A stretch of 64,000 nucleotides of DNA, taken from assembly GCA_027186245.1 (NCBI GenBank), contig CP114481.1:45291501-45355500 (forward strand), given 5' to 3'. Each line of letters begins with the position of its first letter. Within the stretch, counting starts at the first letter, position 1. The notes beneath the pieces are model-generated. The model was not told where the DNA came from and ran no database searches. It saw nothing but the letters and a program-made list of their open reading frames with translations. Positions 35,501 to 49,435 of this stretch are shown here, piece after piece. A program made the translations under genes and the position numbers. This stretch comes from Coriaria nepalensis (taxonomy: Eukaryota; Streptophyta; Magnoliopsida; Cucurbitales; Coriariaceae).

Positions 35501-38500
35501 AAATAAGATATTGACTTGAAATGACTCATTGAAAAAATTTTAAGGTGAAACTAATGCACACATTCCTGGCATTGATCATTTCCAAGTTATGCACAAAACT
35601 TGTGTTTGAAGTGCGAAAATAGAATTCGTTCGACTTGCTTCGAAATAAGATATTGACTTGAAATGACTCATTCAAATAATTTTAAGGTTAAACTAATGCA
35701 CACATTCCTGGCATTGATCATTTCCAAGTTATGCACAAAACTTGTGTTTGAAGTGCGAAAATAGAATTCGTTCGACTTGCTTCGAAATAAGATATTGACT
35801 TGAAATGACTCATTGAAATTATTTTAAGGTTAAACTAATGCACACATTCCTTGTATTGATCATTTCCAAGTTATGCACAAAACTTGTGTTTGTAGTGCGA
35901 AAATAGAATTCGTTCGACTTGCTTTGAAATAAGATATTGACTTGAAATGACTGATTGTAATGATTTTAAGGTTAAACTAATGCACACATTCCTGGCATTG
36001 ATCATTTCCATCTTATGCAGAAAACTTGTGTTTGGAGTTCGAAAATAGAATTCGTTCGACTTGCTTTGAAATAAGTTATTGACTTGAAATGACTCATTCA
36101 AATGATTTTAAGGTTAAACGAATGCACACTTTCCTTGCATTGATCATTTGCAAGTTATGCACAAATCTTGTGTTTGAAGTGCGAAATTAGAATTCGTTCG
36201 ACTTGCTTTGAAATAAGATATTGACTTGAAATGACTCATTGAAATAATTTTAAGGTTAAATGAATGCACACATTCCTGGCATTGATCATTTCCAAGTTAT
36301 GCACAAAACTTGTGTTTGAAGTGCGAAAATAGAATTCGTTCGACTTGCTTCGAAATAAGATATTGACTTGAAATGACTCATTGAAATGATTTTAAGGTTA
36401 AACTAATGCACACATTCCTTGCATTGATCATTTGCAAGTTATGCACAAAACTTGGGTTTGGAGTGCAAAAATAGAATTCGTTCGACTTGCTTTGAAATAA
36501 GTTATTGACTTAAAATGACTCATTCAAATGATTTTAAGGTTAAACGAATGCACACTTTCCTTGCATTGATCATTTGCAAGTTATGCACAAAACTTGTGTT
36601 TGAAGTGCGAAATTAGAATTCGTTCGACTTGCTTTGAAATAAGATATTGACTTGAAATGACTGATTGTAATGATTTTAAGGTTAAACTAATGCACACATT
36701 CCTGGCATTGATCATTTCCATCTTATGCAGAAAACTTGTGTTTGGAGTTCGAAAATAGAATTCGTTCGACTTGCTTTGAAATAAGTTATTGACTTGAAAT
36801 GACTCATTCAAATGATTTTAAGGTTAAACGAATGCACACTTTCCTTGCATTGATCATTTGCAAGTTATGCACAAATCTTGTGTTTGAAGTGCGAAATTAG
36901 AATTCGTTCGACTTGCTTTGAAATAAGATATTGACTTGAAATGACTCATTGAAATAATTTTAAGGTTAAACGAATGCACACATTCCTGGCATTGATCATT
37001 TCCAAGTTATGCACAAAACTTGTGTTTGAAGTGCGAAAATAGAATTCGTTCGACTTGCTTCGAAATAAGATATTGACTTGAAATGACTCATTGAAATGAT
37101 TTTAAGGTTAAACTAATGCACACATTCCTTGCATTGATCATTTCCAAGTTATGCACAAAACTTGTGTTTGTAGTGCGAAAATAGAATTCGTTCGACTTGC
37201 TTAAAAATAAGATATTGACTTGAAATGACTCATTGAAATGATTTTAAGGTTAAACGAATGCACACTTTCATTGCATTGATAATTTGCAAGTTATGCACAA
37301 AACTTGGGTTTGGAGTGCAAAAATAGAATTCGTTCGACTTGCTTTGAAATAAGTTATTGGCTTCAAATGACTCATTCAAATGATTTTAAGGTTAAACGAA
37401 TGCACACTTTCCTTGCATTGATCATTTCCACGTTACGCAAAAAACTTTTATTTGAAGTGCGAAAATAGAATTCGTTCGACTTCCTTTGAAATAAGATATT
37501 GACTTGAAATGACTCATTGAAATAATTTTAAGGTTAAACTAATGCACACATTCCTGGCATTGATCATTTCCAAGTTATGCACAAAACTTGTGTTTGAAGT
37601 GCGAAAATAGAATTCGTTCGACTTGCTTCGAAATAAGATATTGACTTGAAATGACTCATTGAAATTATTTTAAGGTTAAACTAATGCACACATTCCTGGC
37701 ATTGATCATTTCCAAGTTATGCACAAAACTTGTGTTTGAAGTGCGAAAATAGAATTCGTTCGACTTGCTTCGAAATAAGATATTGACTTGAAATGACTCA
37801 TTGAAATTATTTTAAGGTTAAACTAATGCACACATTCCTTGTATTGATCATTTCCAAGTTATGCACAAAACTTGTGTTTGTAGTGCGAAAATAGAATTCG
37901 TTCGACTTGCTTTGAAATAAGATATTGACTTGAAATGACTGATTGTAATGATTTTAAGGTTAAACTAATGCACACATTCCTGGCATTGATCATTTCCATC
38001 TTATGCAGAAAACTTGTGTTTGGAGTTCGAAAATAGAATTCGTTCGACTTGCTTTGAAATAAGTTATTGACTTGAAATGACTCATTCAAATGATTTTAAG
38101 GTTAAACGAATGCACACTTTCCTTGCATTGATCATTTGCAAGTTATGCACAAATCTTGTGTTTGAAGTGCGAAATTAGAATTCGTTCGACTTGCTTTGAA
38201 ATAAGATATTGACTTGAAATGACTCATTGAAATAATTTTAAGGTTAAACGAATGCACACATTCCTGGCATTGATCATTTCCAAGTTATGCACAAAACTTG
38301 TGTTTGAAGTGCGAAAATAGAATTCGTTCGACTTGCTTCGAAATAAGATATTGACTTGAAATGACTCATTGAAATGATTTTAAGGTTAAACTAATGCACA
38401 CATTCCTTGCATTGATCATTTGCAAGTTATGCACAAAACTTGGGTTTGGAGTGCAAAAATAGAATTCGTTCGACTTGCTTTGAAATAAGTTATTGACTTA

Positions 38501-39380
38501 AAATGACTCATTCAAATGATTTTAAGGTTAAACGAATGCACACTTTCCTTGCATTGATCATTTGCAAGTTATGCACAAAACTTGTGTTTGAAGTGCGAAA
38601 TTAGAATTCGTTCGACTTGCTTTGAAATAAGATATTGACTTGAAATGACTCATTGAAAAAATTTTAAGGTTAAACTAATGCACACATTCCTGGCATTGAT
38701 CATTTCCAAGTTATGCACAAAACTTGTGTTTGAAGTGCGAAAATAGAATTCGTTCGACTTGCTTCGAAATAAGATATTGACTTGAAATGACTCATTCAAA
38801 TAATTTTAAGGTTAAACTAATGCACACATTCCTGGCATTGATCATTTCCAAGTTATGCACAAAACTTGTGTTTGAAGTGCGAAAATAGAATTCGTTCGAC
38901 TTGCTTCGAAATAAGATATTGACTTGAAATGACTCATTGAAATTATTTTAAGGTTAAACTAATGCACACATTCCTTGTATTGATCATTTCCAAGTTATGC
39001 ACAAAACTTGTGTTTGTAGTGCGAAAATAGAATTCGTTCGACTTGCTTTGAAATAAGATATTGACTTGAAATGACTGATTGTAATGATTTTAAGGTTAAA
39101 CTAATGCACACATTCCTGGCATTGATCATTTCCATCTTATGCAGAAAACTTGTGTTTGGAGTTCGAAAATAGAATTCGTTCGACTTGCTTTGAAATAAGT
39201 TATTGACTTGAAATGACTCATTCAAATGATTTTAAGGTTAAACGAATGCACACTTTCCTTGCATTGATCATTTGCAAGTTATGCACAAATCTTGTGTTTG
39301 AAGTGCGAAATTAGAATTCGTTCGACTTGCTTTGAAATAAGATATTGACTTGAAATGACTCATTGAAATAATTTTAAGGT
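32520..39380. repeat. 22-monomer HOR (3124 bp), about 2.2 tandem copies
   Basis: The blocks starting at about 32520 and 35644 are near-identical, and a third partial copy runs from about 38768 to 39380. Shared rare markers are GGTTAAATGAATGC at about 33128 and 36252, and CCATCTTATGCAG pairs 5 monomers apart. AAAAAATTTTAAGG at about 35533 and 38657 and ATTCAAATAATTTT at about 35671 and 38795 mark the copy 2/copy 3 boundary. This is the longest clean HOR unit seen here. Within each unit a 5-monomer (710 bp) sub-repeat containing the CCATCTTATGCAG monomer occurs twice. Confidence 0.85.
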
Positions 39381-40515
39381 TAAACTAATGCACACATTCG
39401 TGGCATTGATCATTTCCAAGTTATGCACAAAACTTGTGTTTGAAGTGCGAAAATAGAATTCGTTCGACTTGCTTCGAAATAAGATATTGACTTGAAATGA
39501 CTCATTGAAATGATTTTAAGGTTAAACTAATGCACACATTCCTTGCATTGATCATTTCCAAGTTATGCACAAAACTTGTGTTTGTAGTGCGAAAATAGAA
39601 TTCGTTCGACTTGCTTAAAAATAAGATATTGACTTGAAATGACTCATTGAAATGATTTTAAGGTTAAACGAATGCACACTTTCATTGCATTGATCATTTG
39701 CAAGTTATGCACAAAACTTGGGTTTGGAGTGCAAAAATAGAATTCGTTCGACTTGCTTTGAAATAAGTTATTGACTTGAAATGACTCATTCAAATGATTT
39801 TAAGGTTAAACGAATGCACACATTCCTGGCATTGATCATTTCCATCTTATGCAGAAAACTTGTGTTTGGAGTTCGAAAATAGAATTCGTTCGACTTGCTT
39901 TGAAATAAGTTATTGACTTGAAATGACTCATTCAAATAATTTTAAGGTTAAACTAATGCACACATTCCTGGCATTGATCATTTCCAAGTTATGCACAAAA
40001 CTTGTGTTTGAAGTGCGAAAATAGAATTCGTTCGACTTGCTTCGAAATAAGATATTGACTTGAAATGACTCATTGAAATGATTTTAAGGTTAAACTAATG
40101 CACACATTCCTTGCATTGATCATTTCCAAGTTATGCACAAAACTTGTGTTTGTAGTGCGAAAATAGAATTCGTTCGACTTGCTTAAAAATAAGATATTGA
40201 CTTGAAATGACTCATTGAAATGATTTTAAGGTTAAACGAATGCACACTTTCATTGCATTGATCATTTGCAAGTTATGCACAAAACTTGGGTTTAGAGTGC
40301 AAAAATAGAATTCGTTCGACTTGCTTTGAAATAAGTTATTGGCTTCAAATGACTCATTCAAATGATTTTAAGGTTAAACTAATGCACACATTCCTGGCAT
40401 TGATCATTTCCATCTTATGCAGAAAACTTGTGTTTGGAGTTCGAAAATAGAATTCGTTCGACTTGCTTTGAAATAAGTTATTGACTTGAAATGACTCATT
40501 CAAATAATTTTAAGG
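39375..40515. repeat. 4-monomer HOR (568 bp), two tandem copies
   Basis: About 39375-39942 is followed by 39943-40510 with the same order of monomer types: GCTTCGAAATAAG, GCTTAAAAATAAG, GCTTTGAAATAAGTT, then the CCATCTTATGCAG monomer with ATTCAAATAATTTT. Differences include ATTCGTGGC versus ATTCCTGGC, GGGTTTGGAG versus GGGTTTAGAG, and TGACTTGAAATG versus TGGCTTCAAATG. It is the shortest clear tandem HOR in the window. Its four-type order resembles the sub-periodicity seen throughout. Confidence 0.8.
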
Positions 40516-41570
40516 TTAAACTAATGCACACATTCCTGACATTGATCATTTCCAAGTTATGCACAAAACTTGTGTTTGAAGTGCGAAAATAGAATTCGTT
40601 CGACTTGCTTCGAAATAAGATATTGACTTGAAATGACTCATTGAAATTATTTTAAGGTTAAACTAATGCACACAATCCTTGCATTGATCATTTCCAAGTT
40701 ATGCACAAAACTTGTGTTTGTAGTGCGAAAATAGAATTCGTTCGACTTGCTTTGAAATAACATATTGACTTCAAATGACTCGTTGAAATGATTTTAAGGT
40801 TAAACGAATGCACACTTTCATTGCATTGATAATTTGCAAGTTATGCACAAAACTTGGGTTTGGAGTGCAAAAATAGAATTCGTTCGACTTGCTTTGAAAT
40901 AAGTTATTGGCTTCAAATGACTCATTCAAATGATTTTAAGGTTAAACGAATGCACACTTTCCTTGCATTGATCATTTCCAAGTTACGCAAAAAACTTTTA
41001 TTTGAAGTGCGAAAATAGAATTCGTTCGACTTCCTTTGAAATAAGATATTGACTTGAAATGACTCATTGAAATAATTTTAAGGTTAAACTAATGCACACA
41101 TTCCTGGCATTGATCATTTCCAAGTTATGCACAAAACTTGTGTTTGAAGTGCGAAAATAGAATTCGTTCGACTTGCTTCGAAATAAGATATTGACTTGAA
41201 ATGACTCATTGAAATGATTTTAAGGTTAAACTAATGCACACATTCCTTGCATTGATCATTTCCAAGTTATGCACAAAACTTGTGTTTGAAGTGCGAAAAT
41301 AGAATTCGTTCGACATGCTTCGAAATAAGATATTGACTTGAAATGACTCATTGAAATTATTTTAAGGTTAAACTAATGCACACATTCCTTGTATTGATCA
41401 TTTCCAAGTTATGCACAAAACTTGTGTTTGTAGTGCGAAAATAGAATTCGTTCGACTTGCTTTGAAATAAGATATTGACTTGAAATGACTGATTGTAATG
41501 ATTTTAAGGTTAAACTAATGCACACATTCCTGGCATTGATCATTTCCATCTTATGCAGAAAACTTGTGTT

Positions 41571-44500
41571 TGGAGTGCAAAAATAGAATTCGTTCGACTT
41601 GCTTTGAAATAAGTTATTGACTTGAAATGACTCATTGAAATGATTTTAAGGTTAAACGAATGCACACTTTCCTTGCATTGATCATTTCCAAGTTACACAC
41701 AAAACTTTTGTTTGAAGTGCGAAAATAGAATTCGTTCGACTTCCTTTGAAATAAGATATTGACTTGAAATGACTCATTGAAATAATTTTAAGGTTAAACT
41801 AATGCACACATTCCTGGCATTGATCATTTCCAAGTTATGCACAAAACTTGTGTTTGTAGTGCGAACATAGAATTCGTTCGACTTGCTTAAAAATAAGATG
41901 TTGACTTGAAATGACTCATTGAAATGATTTTAAGGTTAAACGAATGCACACTTTCATTGCATTGATCATTTGCAAGTTATGCACAAAACTTGGGTTTGGA
42001 GTGCAAAAATAGAATTCGTTCGACTTGCTTTGAAATAAGTTATTGACTTGAAATGACTCATTCAAATGATTTTAAGGTTAAACGAATGCACACTTTCATT
42101 GCATTGATCATTTGCAAGTTATGCACAAAAATTGTGTTTGTAGTGCAAAAATAGAATTCGTTCGACATGCTTTGAAATAACTTATTGACTTGAAATGACT
42201 CATTCAAATGATTTTAAGGTTAAACGAATGCACACTTTCCTTGCATTGATCATTTCCAAGTTATGCACAAAACTTTTGTTTGAAGTGCGAAAATAGAATT
42301 CGTTCAACTTGCTTTGAAATAAGGCATTGACTTGAAATGACTGATTGTAATGATTTCAAGGCTAAACTACTGGACACATTCCTGGCATTGATCATTTCCA
42401 AGTTATGCAGAAAACTTGTGTTTGGAGTGCGAAAATAGAATTCGTTCGACTTGCTTTGAAATAAGTTATTGACTTGAAATGACTCATTGAAATGATTTTA
42501 AGGTTAAAATAATGCACACATTCCTTGCATTGATCATTTCCAAGTTATGCACAAAAGTTCAGTTTGAAGTGCGAAAATAGAATTCGTTCGACTTGCTTAT
42601 AAATAAGATATTGACTTGAAATGACTCATTGAAATGATTTTAAGGTTAAACGAATGCACACTTTCATTGCATTGATCATTTGCAAGTTATGCTCAAAAAT
42701 TGTGTTTGTAGTGCAAAAATAGAATTCGTTCGACTTGCTTTGAAATAACTTATTGACTTGAAATGACTCATTCAAATGATTTTAAGGTTCAACGAATGCA
42801 CACTTTCCTTGCATTGATCATTTCCAAGTTACGGAAAAAACTTTTATTTGAAGTGCGAAAATAGAATTCGTTCGACTTCCTTTGAAATAAGATATTGACT
42901 TGAAATGACTCATTGAAATAATTTTAAGGTTAAACTAATGCACACATTCCTGGCATTGATCATTTCCAAGTTATGCACAAAACTTGTGTTTGAAGTGCGA
43001 AAATAGAATTCGTTCGACTTGCTTCGAAATAAGATATTCACTTGAAATGACTCATTGAAATTATTTTAAGGTTAAACTAATGCACACATTCCTTGCATTG
43101 ATCATTTCCAAGTTATGCACAAAACTTGTGTTTGTAGTGCGAAAATAGAATTCGTTCGACTTGCTTTGAAATAACATATTGACTTGAAATGACTCGTTGA
43201 AATGATTTTAAGGTTAAACGAATGCACACTTTCATTGCATTGATAATTTGCAAGTTATGCACAAAACTTGGGTTTGGAGTGCAAAAATAGAATTCGTTCG
43301 ACTTGCTTTGAAATAAGTTATTGGCTTCAAATGACTCATTCAAATGATTTTAAGGTTAAACGAATGCACACTTTCCTTGCATTGATCATTTCCAAGTTAC
43401 GCAAAAAACTTTTATTTGAAGTGCGAAAATAGAATTCGTTCGACTTCCTTTGAAATAAGATATTGACTTGAAATGACTCATTGAAATAATTTTAAGGTTA
43501 AACTAATGCACACATTCCTGGCATTGATCATTTCCAAGTTATGCACAAAACTTGTGTTTGAAGTGCGAAAATAGAATTCGTTCGACTTGCTTCGAAATAA
43601 GATATTGACTTGAAATGACTCATTGAAATGATTTTAAGGTTAAACTAATGCACACATTCCTGGCATTGATCATTTCCAAGTTATGCACAAAACTTGTGTT
43701 TGAAGTGCGAAAATAGAATTCGTTCGACTTGCTTCGAAATAAGATATTGACTTGAAATGACTCATTGAAATGATTTTAAGGTTAAACTAATGCACACATT
43801 CCTTGCATTGATCATTTCCAAGTTATGCACAAAACTTGTGTTTGTAGTGCGAAAATAGAATTCGTTCGACTTGCTTAAAAATAAGATATTGACTTGAAAT
43901 GACTCATTGAAATGATTTTAAGGTTAAACGAATGCACACTTTCATTGCATTGATCATTTGCAAGTTATGCACAAAACTTGGGTTTAGAGTGCAAAAATAG
44001 AATTCGTTCGACTTGCTTTGAAATAAGTTATTGACTTGAAATGACTCATTCAAATGATTTTAAGGTTAAACGAATGCACACTTTCCTTGCACTGATCATT
44101 TGCAAGTTAGGCACAAAACTTGTGTTTGGAGTGCAAAAATAGAATTCGTTCGACTTGCTTTGAAATAAGTTATTGACTTGAAATGACTCATTGAAATGAT
44201 TTTAAGGTTAAACGAATGCACACTTTCCTTGCATTGATCATTTCCAAGTTACACACAAAACTTTTGTTTGAAGTGCGAAAATAGAATTCGTTCGACTTCC
44301 TTTGAAATAAGATATTGACTTGAAATGACTCATTGAAATAATTTTAAGGTTAAACTAATGCACACATTCCTGGCATTGATCATTTCCAAGTTATGCACAA
44401 AACTTGTGTTTGTAGTGCGAACATAGAATTCGTTCGACTTGCTTAAAAATAAGATGTTGACTTGAAATGACTCATTGAAATGATTTTAAGGTTAAACGAA

Positions 44501-45384
44501 TGCACACTTTCATTGCATTGATCATTTGCAAGTTATACACAAAACTTGGGTTTGGAGTGCAAAAATAGAATTCGTTCGACTTGCTTTGAAATAAGTTATT
44601 GACTTGAAATGACTCATTCAAATGATTTTAAGATTAAACGAATGCACACTTTCATTGCATTGATCATTTGCAAGTTATGCACAAAAATTGTGTTTGTAGT
44701 GCAAAAATAGAATTCGTTCGACATGCTTTGAAATAACTTATTGACTTGAAATGACTCATTCAAATGATTTTAAGGTTAAACGAATGCACACTTTCCTTGC
44801 ATTGATCATTTCCAAGTTATGCACAAAACTTTTGTTTGAAGTGCGAAAATAGAATTCGTTCAACTTGCTTTGAAATAAGGCATTGACTTGAAATGACTGA
44901 TTGTAATGATTTCAAGGCTAAACTACTGGACACATTCCTGGCATTGATCATTTCCAAGTTATGCAGAAAACTTGTGTTTGGAGTGCGAAAATAGAATTCG
45001 TTCGACTTGCTTTGAAATAAGTTATTGACTTGAAATGACTCATTGAAATGATTTTAAGGTTAAAATAATGCACACATTCCTTGCATTGATCATTTCCAAG
45101 TTATGCACAAAAGTTCAGTTTGAAGTGCGAAAATAGAATTCGTTCGACTTGCTTATAAATAAGATATTGACTTGAAATGACTCATTGAAATGATTTTAAG
45201 GTTAAACGAATGCACACTTTCATTGCATTGATCATTTGCAAGTTATGCTTAAAAATTGTGTTTGTAGTGCAAAAATAGAATTCGTTCGACTTGCTTTGAA
45301 ATAACTTATTGACTTGAAATGACTCATTCAAATGATTTTAAGGTTCAACGAATGCACACTTTCCTTGCATTGATCATTTCCAAG
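41571..45384. repeat. 18-monomer-offset duplicated segment (about 1.26 kb)
   Basis: About 41571-42828 reappears at 44127-45384, offset 2556 bp. Both copies share a derived form of the barcode, GATTTCAAGGCTAAAC, whose other six copies read GATTTTAAGGC. They are therefore each other's closest relatives. They also share TTATGCAGAAAAC instead of the TTATGAAGAAAAC seen in the four copies between 18.8 and 30.9 kb. Confidence 0.8.
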
Positions 45385-46589
45385 TTATGCACAAAACTTG
45401 TGTTTGAAGTGCGAAAATAGAATTCGTTCGACTTGCTTCGAAATAAGATATTGACTTGAAATGACTCATTGAAATGATTTTAAGGTTAAACTAATGCACA
45501 CATTCCTGGCATTGATCATTTCCAAGTTATGCACAAAACTTGTGTTTGAAGTGCGAAAATAGAATTCGTTCGACTTGCTTCGAAATAAGATATTGACTTG
45601 AAATGACTCATTGAAATTATTTTAAGGTTAAACTAATGCACACATTCCTTGTATTGATCATTTCCAAGTTATGCACAAAACTTGTGTTTGTAGTGCGAAA
45701 ATAGAATTCGTTCGACTTGCTTTGAAATAAGATATTGACTTGAAATGACTGATTGTAATGATTTTAAGGTTAAACTAATGCACACATTCCTGGCATTGAT
45801 CATTTCCATCTTATGCAGAAAACTTGTGTTTGGAGTTCGAAAATAGAATTCGTTCGACTTGCTTTGAAATAAGTTATTGACTTGAAATGACTCATTCAAA
45901 TGATTTTAAGGTTAAACGAATGCACACTTTCCTTGCATTGATCATTTGCAAGTTATGCACAAATCTTGTGTTTGAAGTGCGAAATTAGAATTCGTTCGAC
46001 TTGCTTTGAAATAAGATATTGACTTGAAATGACTCATTGAAATAATTTTAAGGTTAAACTAATGCACACATTCGTGGCATTGATCATTTCCAAGTTATGC
46101 ACAAAACTTGTGTTTGAAGTGCGAAAATAGAATTCGTTCGACTTGCTTCGAAATAAGATATTGACTTGAAATGACTCATTGAAATGATTTTAAGGTTAAA
46201 CTAATGCACACATTCCTTGCATTGATCATTTCCAAGTTATGCACAAAACTTGTGTTTGTAGTGCGAAAATAGAATTCGTTCGACTTGCTTAAAAATAAGA
46301 TATTGACTTGAAATGACTCATTGAAATGATTTTAAGGTTAAACGAATGCACACTTTCATTGCATTGATCATTTGCAAGTTATGCACAAAACTTGGGTTTG
46401 GAGTGCAAAAATAGAATTCGTTCGACTTGCTTTGAAATAAGTTATTGACTTGAAATGACTCATTCAAATGATTTTAAGGTTAAACCAATGCACACTTTCC
46501 TTGCATTGATCATTTGCAAGTTATGCACAAAACTTGTGTTTGAAGTGCGAAATTAGAATTCGTTCGACTTGCTTTGAAATAAGGTATTG

Positions 46590-49435
46590 ACTTGAAATGA
46601 CTCATTGAAATAATTTTAAGGTTAAACTAATGCACACATTCCTGACATTGATCATTTCCAAGTTATGCACAAAACTTGTGTTTGAAGTGCGAAAATAGAA
46701 TTCGTTCGACTTGCTTCGAAATAAGATATTGACTTGAAATGACTCATTGAAATGATTTTAAGGTTAAACTAATGCACACATTCCTTGCATTGATCATTTC
46801 CAAGTTATGCACAAAACTTGTGTTTGTAGTGCGAAAATAGAATTCGTTCGACTTGCTTAAAAATAAGATATTGACTTGAAATGACTCATTGAAATGATTT
46901 TAAGGTTAAACGAATGCACACTTTCATTGCATTGATCATTTGCAAGTTATGCACAAAACTTGGGTTTAGAGTGCAAAAATAGAATTCGTTTGACTTGCTT
47001 TGAAATAAGTTATTGACTTGAAATGACTCATTCAAATGCTTTTAAGGTTAAACGAATGCACACTTTCCTTGCACTGATCATTTGCAAGTTAGGCACAAAA
47101 CTTGTGTTTGGAGTGCAAAAATAGAATTCGTTCGACTTGCTTGGAAATAAGTTATTGACTTGAAATGACTCATTGAAATGATTTTAAGGTTAAACGAATG
47201 CACACTTTCCTTGCATTGATCATTTCCAAGTTACGCACAAAACTTTTGTTTGAAGTGCGAAAATAGAATTCGTTCGACTTCCTTTGAAATAAGATATTGA
47301 CTTGAAATGACTCATTGAAATAATTTTAAGGTTAAACTAATGCACACATTCCTGGCATTGATCATTTCACAGTTATGCACAAAACTTGTGTTTGAAGTGC
47401 GAAAATAGAATTCGTTCGACTTGCTTCGAAATAAGATATTGACTTGAAATGATTCATTGAAATGATTTTAAGGTTAAACTAATGCACACATTCCTTGCAT
47501 TGATCATTTCCAAGTTATGCACAAAACTTGTGTTTGTAGTGCGAAAGTAGAATTCGTTCGACTTGCTTAAAAATAAGATATTGACTTGAAATGACTCATT
47601 GAAATTATTTTAAGGTTAAACGAATGCACACATTCATTGCATTGATCATTTGCAAGTTATGCACAAAACTTGGGTTTGGAGTGCAAAAATAGAATTCGTT
47701 CGACTTGCTTTGAAATAAGTTATTGACTTGAAATGACTCATTGAAATGATTTTAAGGTTCAACGAATGCACACTTTCCTTGCATTGATCATTTGCAAGTT
47801 ATGCACAAAACTTGTGTTTGAAGTGCGAAATTAGAATTCGTTCGACTTGCTTTGAAATAAGATATTGACTTGAAATGACTCATTGAAATAATTTTAAGGT
47901 TAAACTAATGCACACATTCCTGGCATTGATCATTTCCAAGTTATGCACAAAACTTGTGTTTGAAGTGCGAAAATAGAATTCGTTCGACTTGCTTCGAAAT
48001 AAGATATTGACTTGAAATGACTCATTGAAATAATTTTAAGGTTAAACTAATGCACACATTCCTGACATTGATCATTTCCAAGTTATGCACAAAACTTGTG
48101 TTTGAAGTGCGAAAATAGAATTCGTTCGACTTGCTTCGAAATAAGATATTGACTTGAAATGACTCATTGAAATGATTTTAAGGTTAAACTAATGCACACA
48201 TTCCTTGCATTGATCATTTCCAAGTTATGCACAAAACTTGTGTTTGTAGTGCGAAAATAGAATTCGTTCGACTTGCTTAAAAATAAGATATTGACTTGAA
48301 ATGACTCATTGAAATGATTTTAAGGTTAAACGAATGCACACTTTCATTGCATTGATCATTTGCAAGTTATGCACAAAACTTGGGTTTAGAGTGCAAAAAT
48401 AGAATTCGTTCGACTTGCTTTGAAATAAGTTATTGACTTGAAATGACTCATTCAAATGCTTTTAAGGTTAAACGAATGCACACTTTCCTTGCACTGATCA
48501 TTTGCAAGTTAGGCACAAAACTTGTGTTTGGAGTGCAAAAATAGAATTCGTTCGACTTGCTTGGAAATAAGTTATTGACTTGAAATGACTCATTGAAATG
48601 ATTTTAAGGTTAAACGAATGCACACTTTCCTTGCATTGATCATTTCCAAGTTACGCACAAAACTTTTGTTTGAAGTGCGAAAATAGAATTCGTTCGACTT
48701 CCTTTGAAATAAGATATTGACTTGAAATGACTCATTGAAATAATTTTAAGGTTAAACTAATGCACACATTCCTTGCATTCATCATTTCACAGTTATGCAC
48801 AAAACTTGTGTTTGAAGTGCGAAAATAGAATTCGTTCGACTTGCTTCGAAATAAGATATTGACTTGAAATGATTCATTGAAATGATTTTAAGGTTAAACT
48901 AATGCACACATTCCTTGCATTGATCATTTCCAAGTTATGCACAAAACTTGTGTTTGTAGTGCGAAAGTAGAATTCGTTCGACTTGCTTAAAAATAAGATA
49001 TTGACTTGAAATGACTCATTGAAATTATTTTAAGGTTAAACGAATGCACACATTCATTGCATTGATCATTTGCAAGTTATGCACAAAACTTGGGTTTGGA
49101 GTGCAAAAATAGAATTCGTTCGACTTGCTTTGAAATAAGTTATTGACTTGAAATGACTCATTGAAATGATTTTAAGGTTCAACGAATGCACACTTTCCTT
49201 GCATTGATCATTTGCAAGTTATGCACAAAACTTGTGTTTGAAGTGCGAAATTAGAATTCGTTCGACTTGCTTTGAAATAAGATATTGACTTGAAATGACT
49301 CATTGAAATAATTTTAAGGTTAAACTAATGCACACATTCCTGGCATTGATCATTTCCAAGTTATGCACAAAACTTGTGTTTGAAGTGCGAAAATAGAATT
49401 CGTTCGACTTGCTTCGAAATAAGATATTGACTTGA
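46590..49435. repeat. 10-monomer HOR (1420 bp), two tandem copies
   Basis: Copy 1 (about 46590-48009) and copy 2 (about 48010-49430) share CCTGACATTG, ATTCAAATGCTTTT (47031 and 48451), GTTAGGCAC, GCTTGGAAATAAG, ATCATTTCACAG (47361 and 48781), GATTCATTG and GCGAAAGTAG in the same order. Visible differences include TCGTTTGAC versus TCGTTCGAC near 46987 and CCTGGCATTGATC versus CCTTGCATTCATC near 48772. Confidence 0.85.

Larger units (their letters stand above)
12612..45400. repeat. Domain II: array segment carrying the GGCTAAAC / GTTCAG barcode
   Basis: A marker pair recurs eight times. GGCTAAACTACTGG is at 12822, 16372, 18788, 22338, 25320, 30858, 42360 and 44916, and GTTCAGTTTG follows exactly 197 bp later each time. 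Successive copies are 25, 17 (plus 2 bp), 25, 21, 39, 81 and 18 monomers apart, so the pair tracks large duplicated blocks. GTTCAG alone also appears at 4807 and 9610 without the first marker. CCATCTTATGCAG monomers are frequent here too, with only a few further left and none seen to the right. Confidence 0.8.
38820..46485. repeat. 47-monomer-offset duplicated segment (38820-39805 and 45494-46480)
   Basis: Two blocks about 1 kb long are 6674 bp apart. Each runs through CCTTGTATTG, the GACTGATTG monomer, CCATCTTATGCAG, CACAAATCTTG and the rare ATTCGTGGC (39396 and 46070), then GCTTCGAAATAAG, GCTTAAAAATAAG and GCTTTGAAATAAGTT monomers. Similarity stops at CGAATGCACACATTCC versus CCAATGCACACTTTCC. 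This duplication bridges Domains II and III. Confidence 0.75.
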
